This document shows positions 8,288 through 15,236 of a stretch of DNA of 43,473 nt, piece by piece. The notes under the pieces were generated by a model. It saw only the letters and a program-made list of their open reading frames with translations, was not told the origin of the DNA and did no database searches. The stretch is from the NCBI GenBank assembly GCA_937906475.1, contig CALCZA010000215.1, positions 1-43,473 on the forward strand. Direction: 5' to 3'. Numbering within the stretch: the first letter of the stretch is position 1; each line of letters begins with the position of its first letter. A program made the position numbers and the translations under genes. This DNA is from an uncultured bacterium. Its GTDB lineage: Bacteria; Planctomycetota; UBA1135; UBA2386.

Positions 8288-9909
8288 AAGTCTTCGTCTA
8301 CCTAACTCTCGCAGCAGTCACGCTCGCGTCCTGCGCCACTCTCGACACCGACCACGCGATGTCATTTTGCGAGTCGCAGATCAACGAAGGCGTCTTGCGA
8401 GCCCACGTTGAGTTCTTAAGCAGCGATGAACTCGGTGGCCGCGGCGTCGGCACCGAAGGCGACGTGCTCGCGCGCAACTACATGGCCGCGCAACTGCGCG
8501 CCGCTGGTTGTGAGCCAGGCGCGGCCGACGGTGGCTGGCTGCAGCCGGTGCCGATTCTCGGCATCAAGTCCAACGTCACCAAATCACTGCAGGCACGCGG
8601 CCCCAAGGGCACCACCGCCTTTCAAGCGCCGACCGACTACACCGCCGTCGCCGGCAGTCCCGATGCGAACGCGGCCTGGAACGAAGCGGAGGTAGTTTTC
8701 GTCGGCTACGGCATCGACGCCCCCGAGCAGAACTGGGACGACTTCCAAGGCGTCGACGTGCGCGGCAAGGTGCTGCTGGTCATGAACAATGACCCGTCCG
8801 TCAGCGAAGAGTCCTTCGCCGGCAAGACGCGCCTCTACTACGGCCGCTGGAGCTACAAGTTCGAAGAGGCCGCCCGCCGTGGCGCTGCTGGGGTGATGAT
8901 CATTCACACCAATGAGTCGGCCGGCTACCCGTTCCAGGTGATCCAATCTAGCCACGGCCGCGAGAACTTCTGGCTGCCGTTTGAAGAAGGCAAGCCGACG
9001 ATCGCGGTTCGCTCGTGGTGCTCGGAGGCCGCGGCCAAGACCATGTGCAACCTCGGCGGCCACGACCTCGATGAACTGCGCGCGCGCGCCGAGAAGGGCA
9101 ACCAGGCCCCGGTTCCGCTTGGCGTCACCGTCAACCTGGCGATCCAAAACGACCTGCGCGAGATGCAATCAGCGAACGTCGTCGGCGTGTTGCCAGGCAC
9201 CGACCCGCAACTGAAGGACGAGTATGTCGTGCTGACGGCACACTTCGACCACCTCGGCATTGGCAAGCCACGCGGCGATGACGCGATCTACAACGGTGCC
9301 GTCGACAACGCATCCGGATGCGCGGGCATGCTGGCCCTGGCACGCGCTGCCGCGCTGCTACCCGAACGCCGCCGCAGCATGCTGTTCTTGGCCGTGACCG
9401 CCGAAGAGTCTGGCCTGCTTGGCTCGAAGTACTACGCCGAGCATCCGACCGTCGACAAGAAGCAACTGATTGCCAACGTCAACGTCGATGGCCTCAACGT
9501 TTGGGGACCGACCACGGACATCGAGTTCATCGGCTTCGGCAAGAACAGCCTCAGCGATGTCGCGTCGAAGATCGCCGCCGCGCGCGGTCGCGAGATCAAG
9601 CCCGACAGCCAACCCGACCTCGGCTTGTTCTACCGCAGTGACCACTTCAACTTTGCGCGCATTGGCGTGCCCGCTGCGTTCTTCAAGGGTGGCAAGGAGT
9701 TCTTAGACCAGCCCGCGAACCGCAAGCGCATGAAGGCGAGTTACACGACGGTGCACTACCACCAGCCGACCGATGAACTCGCGAAGTGGTGGAACTTCAA
9801 AGGTGCGGTCAGCGACATGCGGGTGTTGTTCAACCTTCTGATCGAAACGGCCAACGCAGACGAGGCGCCAACTTGGACGCCTGGCGACGAGTTCGAGAAG
9901 CTGCGGTAG
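8284..9909 (+). CDS. M28-family zinc aminopeptidase, lipoprotein, with PA domain
   Basis: Secreted peptidase of the M28 (Zn-dependent exopeptidase) family. The N-terminus MKVFVYLTLAAVTLASCATL carries a lipobox (LASC), so the protein is probably lipid-anchored. A PA-type insert (about residues 125-270) contains VVFVGYGIDAPEQNWDDF and KVLLVMNNDP. The two-zinc site is complete: H320 in TAHFDHLG, D341 in GAVDNASG, the general base and ligand pair E374/E375 in TAEESGLLGS, D402 in NVNVDGLN, and H454 in YRSDHFNF. With all ligands present it should be active, trimming N-terminal residues of peptides outside the cytoplasm. The 541-residue length is normal for the PA-containing group. Substrate preference cannot be read from sequence. 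Confidence 0.92.
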   Translation: MKVFVYLTLAAVTLASCATLDTDHAMSFCESQINEGVLRAHVEFLSSDELGGRGVGTEGDVLARNYMAAQLRAAGCEPGAADGGWLQPVPILGIKSNVTKSLQARGPKGTTAFQAPTDYTAVAGSPDANAAWNEAEVVFVGYGIDAPEQNWDDFQGVDVRGKVLLVMNNDPSVSEESFAGKTRLYYGRWSYKFEEAARRGAAGVMIIHTNESAGYPFQVIQSSHGRENFWLPFEEGKPTIAVRSWCSEAAAKTMCNLGGHDLDELRARAEKGNQAPVPLGVTVNLAIQNDLREMQSANVVGVLPGTDPQLKDEYVVLTAHFDHLGIGKPRGDDAIYNGAVDNASGCAGMLALARAAALLPERRRSMLFLAVTAEESGLLGSKYYAEHPTVDKKQLIANVNVDGLNVWGPTTDIEFIGFGKNSLSDVASKIAAARGREIKPDSQPDLGLFYRSDHFNFARIGVPAAFFKGGKEFLDQPANRKRMKASYTTVHYHQPTDELAKWWNFKGAVSDMRVLFNLLIETANADEAPTWTPGDEFEKLR

Positions 9910-10014
9910 TCGCAGCCCGCACCACGCGGCGGGCACCACTGGACTACAAATCCCAGTGGGCCACGCGAGCTGCCACGGCTGCGCGGCGCTCGCAACTAAG
10001 TCGTAGCCAGGAAG

Positions 10015-10869
10015 CTAGCGAGGCCGACGACGTGGCTTGCTGTAAGCCTCAAGCGCCGCTGCGACAAGCTTGAGTTCGCCCGCGCTGACCTTCTCGCCAC
10101 TACTGCGCCGTAGCATCTCAACGAGCCAAGCGCACTCTTCGGGAGACACCGGGCCACCGATGTTGCCACCCTTGGGCTCGGCATTTGAACTAACGATCTC
10201 CTTGCCGCCCTCATCGAGGATCACGGACCACGGCAGACCGCCAGAACGCTTGCCCTTCAGACGTTCGTTCAGCGCTTTGCCACCGGTATCGCGATCGACA
10301 TCGACCATCACGTCGACCCAACCCTTGTTGTAAATCGGCGCAACCACGTCTCGCCCGAGGAACTCCTCGAGCACTTTGCACCAGCCTCACCAAGGAGCGT
10401 CGAAGCGAATCAGGATCTTGCGACCGCTCTTCTTCGCTTCGGCCATCGCAGCCGCGAGTTTCTTGTCGGCACTGACCGGCTTACAGAACAGCGGCTCAAG
10501 CTTCGTGAGCGCCGCTTTGCCGGCGAGCTCGCCTTCGGTGAACCGGCCAAGTTCCTTGCCTGCCGCGTCGGTAACGACCACGCCACTACCTGCGCCTTGC
10601 CACTGCCACTTCTTAGCAGCAGCTGCACCAGTGAAGGCGATGGTTTCAAACTCGTAGAGTAACTTGCGCGACAAGGCGCGGTTGCGCTTGAGGTCCTTGG
10701 CAAAGTCTTCGCCATCGGCACTAAGCACAACGAGCACACGCTTGTTGTGCATCAACGCACGCGCCTGCGTCTTCGTGAGATCTGGTGCGGGCGCCGCCTG
10801 CTTCTGCGCGAACGCCACGCCAGTGGCGAACAACAGGGTCAGCGGCAACAGAGTGAGGGTTTTGTTCAT
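10015..10869 (-). CDS. Candidate selenoprotein: secreted two-domain thioredoxin-like protein with UGWC motif
   Basis: Read through an in-frame TGA at 10389-10387, this is one 284-residue protein. ATG 10869 follows GGAG at good spacing and opens a signal peptide (MNKTLTLLPLTLLFATGVAFAQ). Residues about 30-135 form a thioredoxin-like domain without CxxC. The second domain reads KILIRFDAPW-U161-GWCK, so the UGA replaces the first cysteine of the WCGWC active site. The frame then continues without a gap through VDVMVDVDRDT and the cis-proline loop GGLPWSVILDEGGKE to VSPEECAWLVEML, the normal end of this family. A hairpin just after the UGA resembles a bacterial SECIS. TGA ends other genes here, so selenocysteine is the simplest reading; a sequencing error or nonsense mutation is the alternative. 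It lies 100 bases after the histidine kinase gene, same strand. Confidence 0.82.
10352..10373 (-). promoter_or_regulatory. Candidate bacterial SECIS hairpin
   Basis: On the mRNA, CUCGAGG (10371-10365) pairs with CCUCGGG (10360-10354) around a 4-base loop AGUU (10364-10361). The stem has 7 pairs including one G-U, and two more pairs (G-C, U-G) extend it outward. The loop begins 22 bases after the in-frame UGA and has G at its second position, both within the bacterial SECIS consensus (loop about 16-37 nt after UGA, a G in the first two loop bases). The hairpin lies in coding sequence, as bacterial SECIS elements do. Confidence 0.6.
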
Positions 10870-10969
10870 AGCATTCTCCGAATGCCATGATGGCATCCCG
10901 CCACCCGAGAACCGCCCTCCAATCGTGTATCTCAGAGGTCACGCTTGAGCCTGCGCGGCCCCACCACAA

Positions 10970-12775
10970 TCAAGCGACTGGCAATTCGAGCACGAAGCAC
11001 GCGCCACCGCCTGGGTTGCCCTGCAGGCGAAGATTCCCCTGCAGGTCCCGCGCTAAGCCGCGGGCCAATGGCAAACCCAGACCGACACCCGGCACATCGT
11101 TACTGCTCCCCATGACCGCGCCTCGATCAAAAGGCACGAAGATGCTGTTGCGATGTTTCACCGGAATGCCCGGGCCACCGTCACACATTGTTAGTTCAAG
11201 AAGCCTGCCCTTCTGACGCACGGTCAGGTGCACCTGCGTGTCCTCCGCGCCCACTGCGTATTTGGCTGCGTTGTCCGCGATATTGAACAGAATCTGACCG
11301 ACTGCTTCTTCATCGGTCTCAACGACCAGTTCGCGCGCGTCGTCATCCACGTTCACATCCAACGTCATGTTCACTTCGCCAAGACGCTGACCGAGCGCCG
11401 GAATGACTGCATCGATCAGGTTCTTGACACCAACGCGCTGGCGACGAGCGGTGAAGCGACCTTCTTCGAGCCGGGACCAAGCGAGCACGTTCTCGACGAC
11501 ACGGGCGAGGCGGTCGGACTCGCGTTGCAGCGTCTGCAGGTAGTGCTTTTGATCCTCGGGATCCTTGACCATGCCTTCCGCCAGCATCTCGCTGTACATC
11601 CGGAACGTCGTCAAAGGCGTTCGAAGTTCGTGCGTCACCGCCGATGCAAAGCGCGCACGCCGATCGCCAAAGCCAAGCGCGGCGCGCAGCGTGAAGCCGA
11701 GCACTAGCAAACCAAGCACCGTCACGCCCCAGGTAGTCCACAGGATCGTCGTCACGGGCAAGTCGGCGCTGATCACGGGCCCGCGGTAATGGGCCACCAG
11801 TCGAGCTGGAACCGAGGCCATCATTGACGGCTGTTCGTCGGGTGTCGGTAGCTCGCAGCGAATGACGCGGGCATCGCCGTCTTCAAACAGGTCGGGCACG
11901 AGCGCGAGCAGCTCTTGCTCCAAGCGCTGCCAATCGACGAGCACCGCCTGAATACGCGTCTCACCGGAGATTTGCACGCGACGCGCAAACACCAGTGATG
12001 CCTCAGTACCATCGATCCAGACCGGCACCATTGGGCCGACGACTTCGCCGCTACTCGCCATCCAGCTGCCAGGGTTCGCGTAGGCAGTGGAGTCGCTCGC
12101 GACGTTGTTGAGAAAGTTACGTTGCCGGTTGTCCAGTTCGTTAACGCTTTGCTGCATCTGGGCGACCTGTTGTGCAGGCGCCTTCTTCTGCTGGACTGTC
12201 TGTGGCAGGGCCGCATTGTTGACGATGTTGCATCCCAAGTGGGGCAACTTTGCGACCGCACCACCGAGCTTCTTCTGCAACGCGCCCACCGGCAGGCTTA
12301 CTTCGAGTTCCTTTAACTGTTGACGAGCTCGATCCAGCACAGCCGCGGCGATGCCGTTGGCTTCGGCGAAATCGCGCTCGTTACCAACCGGCACCTGCGG
12401 ACTGCATATGCCGTTGGCGCCCACTTCGAAGTGCAATGGAAACAGCGGTGACTCAGCGCCGAGCAACGGTGACTGCACCATCACCTCGTCCTTGCCGATA
12501 CGACTGAAGCCGCGCGTCCAGGCGGTGGCTGCGGATGGAAAAGCGGAGTAGTCACTGGCTGGCCGCAAATTCTCACGGGCAAGCTGCGGCGACATCCAAC
12601 TATCCATACGCCACAGCGCCAGGCGCAACCGTTCCTGCACCGCCGAGTCGCGACGCGCTTCGCGCTCGTCACGTTCGAGTTGCAGCAAGGCCACCGTCAA
12701 CCACGAAAGCACCAACAACATGACGCCGGTAACGACGCCAAACCAAAGCGATGCTTGGGTTCGCCGTGAACTCAT
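10970..12775 (-). CDS. Membrane sensor histidine kinase
   Basis: Sensor kinase of a two-component pair with the gene just upstream. ATG 12775 is chosen because it overlaps the regulator stop (ATGA) and gives MSSRRTQASLWF followed by a first membrane helix (about residues 10-30). A large extracytoplasmic sensor region of about 310 residues follows, containing a Gln-rich helical stretch (QQKKAPAQQVAQMQQS). A second membrane helix (about residues 338-362) precedes the HisKA domain with phospho-acceptor H382 in ASAVTHELRTPLTTF. The ATPase domain has the N box NIADNAAKY, G1 box CDGGPGIP and G2 box VPGVGLGLPLARG. The ATPase part is complete, so the kinase should work. The sensor domain is not one I recognise. 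The signal could concern the surface VWA/P460 proteins encoded in front of it, but that is inference. Confidence 0.93.
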   Translation of the reverse strand: MSSRRTQASLWFGVVTGVMLLVLSWLTVALLQLERDEREARRDSAVQERLRLALWRMDSWMSPQLARENLRPASDYSAFPSAATAWTRGFSRIGKDEVMVQSPLLGAESPLFPLHFEVGANGICSPQVPVGNERDFAEANGIAAAVLDRARQQLKELEVSLPVGALQKKLGGAVAKLPHLGCNIVNNAALPQTVQQKKAPAQQVAQMQQSVNELDNRQRNFLNNVASDSTAYANPGSWMASSGEVVGPMVPVWIDGTEASLVFARRVQISGETRIQAVLVDWQRLEQELLALVPDLFEDGDARVIRCELPTPDEQPSMMASVPARLVAHYRGPVISADLPVTTILWTTWGVTVLGLLVLGFTLRAALGFGDRRARFASAVTHELRTPLTTFRMYSEMLAEGMVKDPEDQKHYLQTLQRESDRLARVVENVLAWSRLEEGRFTARRQRVGVKNLIDAVIPALGQRLGEVNMTLDVNVDDDARELVVETDEEAVGQILFNIADNAAKYAVGAEDTQVHLTVRQKGRLLELTMCDGGPGIPVKHRNSIFVPFDRGAVMGSSNDVPGVGLGLPLARGLARDLQGNLRLQGNPGGGACFVLELPVA

Positions 12776-13479
12776 GCGGACTCTCCGTTCGCCACAGCCA
12801 GCATGTAGCCCTTGCCGCGAACGGTCAAAACGACCTGTGGGGCGTCCGACGGATCGGCGAGTTTGCCACGAAGATTGACGATGTGCATGTCTACGGCGCG
12901 CGTCGACGAGTCGCCTCCTGGCAGCCCCCAAACACGTTCGAGGATCTCAGTGCGCGCAATGGCGCGACCGCGGTTCTGCACCAAGTATCGCAGTAACTCG
13001 GTCTCGCGCTCCGACAGTTGCACCCGAGTCTTGTCGGGTCGCTCGATTTCGCGGCGTTCGAAATCGATTGCACGACCAGCAACGTCGACGCGAGTGACGT
13101 CGCTCGGCCGCTCCGCGCTACGGCGCAGCACCGCACCAACTCGCGCCAGCAGTTCCTTACTTGAGAACGGTTTGACCACGTAGTCATCGGCACCGATCTC
13201 GAGACCGTGAATGCGGTCCTGCTCGGCACCTCGCGCCGTGACCAAGATCACCGGCAAGTGCGGCCGCGACTTGCGAACCTCGGCCAGGATCTCGAAGCCG
13301 TCGTGGCCAGGCATCATGACATCCAGGACCGCGAGGTCGAGTTCGGCCGACAACGCGGTCTGCATGCCAACATTGCCGTCCTCACAGGCGATCACTTGAT
13401 AGCCATCGAACTGTAAAGCATCGACCAGCCCGCGACGGATCGCAGGATCGTCTTCGACGACGAGCACGGTCTTCGACAT
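12772..13479 (-). CDS. OmpR/PhoB-family response regulator
   Basis: The 235-residue product has a receiver domain with the acidic pair D10/D11, phospho-acceptor D53 in AVLDVMMPGHDG, the conserved T in ILVTARG, and the lysine in VVKPFSSKEL. The C-terminal half is an OmpR-type winged helix (LSERETELLRYLVQNRGRAIARTEIL ... DMHIVNLRGKLADP ... TVRGKGYML, in pieces). It is a DNA-binding transcription factor paired with the kinase: its TGA overlaps the kinase ATG. It starts only 5 bases after the stop of the VWA-P460 gene, so it belongs to the same transcription unit and may regulate it. No Shine-Dalgarno is obvious, which suggests coupled translation. Confidence 0.95.
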   Translation of the reverse strand: MSKTVLVVEDDPAIRRGLVDALQFDGYQVIACEDGNVGMQTALSAELDLAVLDVMMPGHDGFEILAEVRKSRPHLPVILVTARGAEQDRIHGLEIGADDYVVKPFSSKELLARVGAVLRRSAERPSDVTRVDVAGRAIDFERREIERPDKTRVQLSERETELLRYLVQNRGRAIARTEILERVWGLPGGDSSTRAVDMHIVNLRGKLADPSDAPQVVLTVRGKGYMLAVANGESA

Positions 13480-13484
13480 GGTGA

Positions 13485-15236
13485 TTAGCGTAGTCCGAAG
13501 CGGCGATCATTTGCGGCATCGACATGGCACTTGATGCACGAAGCCATCTTGCCAGCGCCGGTAACGCGACCATTCTTGTCGATTGTACCGTAGATCCAGC
13601 CAAGGTCGGTGCCCTCAGTACTCTTCGCCAACTTGTGCATGACGAACAAGCCTTGTGAGTCACCGGCGTGGTAATCCTGCTTGCCGTCGTGGTGCAACAG
13701 GCCCAGCGGATACCGCTTACTGGCCTCGGTCTTGCCTTGTTGCTTGCCCTTCACCTTGGCCCACGCCTCCTTGACCAACGTCTGGCCAACCTTCGCGGGC
13801 TCGTCCTTCTTGATGTATTCGAGGCCGTCGGCGTTGCGTGCGTAGAGCAGGTAGAGCTTGCCACCGTGCTGCTTGCTGGCCTCGGACGAGCGCACAAATG
13901 GCCCGGGCATGCGGCAATCAGTCGGCGCGATCTTGGGCTGACCGGTAACGAGCGAAAACCCCTCGTAGCCCTTCACCGCGTCCTTGATGATCTTCTCGAA
14001 ACGCGCGTCGACGGGGTTCTTCTTAACGCTCTGCTTCGGCGACTCCACCTTCAGCGTCTCGACCGCTGGCTCAAGCCGACGCTCAAAGCCGCGCGAACGT
14101 GCCTGCTCGCGAACCGATTCAAGGATCGCATCCTCAAACAGCGTTTCGCCGCCCTTCGCCTTCTTACGACGCTCTTCCTTCACGTAGGCGTCGCGCTTGC
14201 GGCCGATCTCCGCGACCTGCTTCTGGACCTGGCCGCGCTTCGCCTGCATCTTGCCGACATGCGCCTGCAACTGCTTGGGCGTCATCTTGCGTAGTTCTTC
14301 GGGCAGGTCCTCCTTCTTGACCGCAGCGAGATCGAACTTGGGGTTTTTGACCGCGTCGCACAGATCGTTGGTCGGATTGAAGTAGAGCGCAGTCGCCTTG
14401 GTTAGGCAGCGCTGTGCGGCAGCAGCCGAGTTGAGCGTCAATGCGTTGCTGTCTTGGGCGACCTGGTTCGAGGCCCAGGCCGTACGGTTCGCGCCAAAGG
14501 TCAGGTAGGTCGTGTTGATCTGTGCACTGAGTGCCATTAGCTCCTTGTCGAACGGCGTCTCGATGACAGCGATCTGGTCTTGCTCAATCGCGACGAACTT
14601 GCCGTCGGCCATGCGCGCGACCTGACGCCAACCTTCGGCCTCGGCCTTCTGCTGGTTGCCGCAGTAGATCGTATTGACCAGGATGCCCTTGCCGATTGCC
14701 ATGCTGGCCATCTGCATCGCATCGAACTCGGGATCCTGCGTCGCGGCTTCGTTGCCGGCGACGAAAATCAACTTGAGAGCCTGCGGATCGCTAGACCACT
14801 TGAGATCATCAATCGAGCGCTTGACGACACGGGCGACGTATTCGCTACCGCCGTTGGTCGACAGCGCGAACAGTTTCTGCGACACCAGATCGAGATCGGT
14901 CGTCAACCCGGACTGGATCGAGACGAAGCCGGTCTCGCTGCCGTAGGCGGGACTGCCGTAGGTCAGCAAGGCAACTCGCAGTTCGGGTTGCGGCTTGAGC
15001 GTGGCCATGTCGTTGACGATCGACCAGATATTCTGGCGAGCGGCATTGATCAAGCCGTTCATGCTGCCGCTGATGTCCAGACAGATAACGAGATCGATCG
15101 ATCGCGATGACTTCATCGCGGCGACAACCGGCTTGTCAGAATCGACGGGTTTGACGCGGATCGGGACACTAGCGATCGGGGCCTGTGCCAACGCGAGGCT
15201 GGCTAGGGCGAACAGGGAACAGGTTGCGCGAATCAT
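13485..15236 (-). CDS. Secreted VWA-domain / cytochrome P460-like fusion protein
   Basis: A 583-residue exported protein with signal peptide MIRATCSLFALASLALAQ. Residues about 45-260 are a von Willebrand A domain with a full MIDAS start, D54-I-S56-G-S58 in CLDISGSMN. A charged helical middle (about 310-420; KKEDLPEELRKMTPKQLQAHVGKMQAKRG in part) leads to a C-terminal region with the layout of cytochrome P460: HGGKLYLLYARNADGLEY, then LGWIYGTIDKNGRV, and a single c-type heme site CIKCH (C567, C570, H571) followed by DRRFGL. The domain order is unusual. The P460 call rests on the heme-motif position and flanking pattern; an ordinary c-type cytochrome domain is the alternative. Its ATG overlaps the stop of the preceding VIT-VWA gene. 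Confidence 0.85.
   Translation of the reverse strand: MIRATCSLFALASLALAQAPIASVPIRVKPVDSDKPVVAAMKSSRSIDLVICLDISGSMNGLINAARQNIWSIVNDMATLKPQPELRVALLTYGSPAYGSETGFVSIQSGLTTDLDLVSQKLFALSTNGGSEYVARVVKRSIDDLKWSSDPQALKLIFVAGNEAATQDPEFDAMQMASMAIGKGILVNTIYCGNQQKAEAEGWRQVARMADGKFVAIEQDQIAVIETPFDKELMALSAQINTTYLTFGANRTAWASNQVAQDSNALTLNSAAAAQRCLTKATALYFNPTNDLCDAVKNPKFDLAAVKKEDLPEELRKMTPKQLQAHVGKMQAKRGQVQKQVAEIGRKRDAYVKEERRKKAKGGETLFEDAILESVREQARSRGFERRLEPAVETLKVESPKQSVKKNPVDARFEKIIKDAVKGYEGFSLVTGQPKIAPTDCRMPGPFVRSSEASKQHGGKLYLLYARNADGLEYIKKDEPAKVGQTLVKEAWAKVKGKQQGKTEASKRYPLGLLHHDGKQDYHAGDSQGLFVMHKLAKSTEGTDLGWIYGTIDKNGRVTGAGKMASCIKCHVDAANDRRFGLR

Noticed and set aside
10015..10374. Separate short gene starting at GTG 10374, after a truncated upstream gene.
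   Set aside because: It would begin inside a thioredoxin active site, lacks a ribosome binding site, and is in exact frame with the upstream part four codons away.
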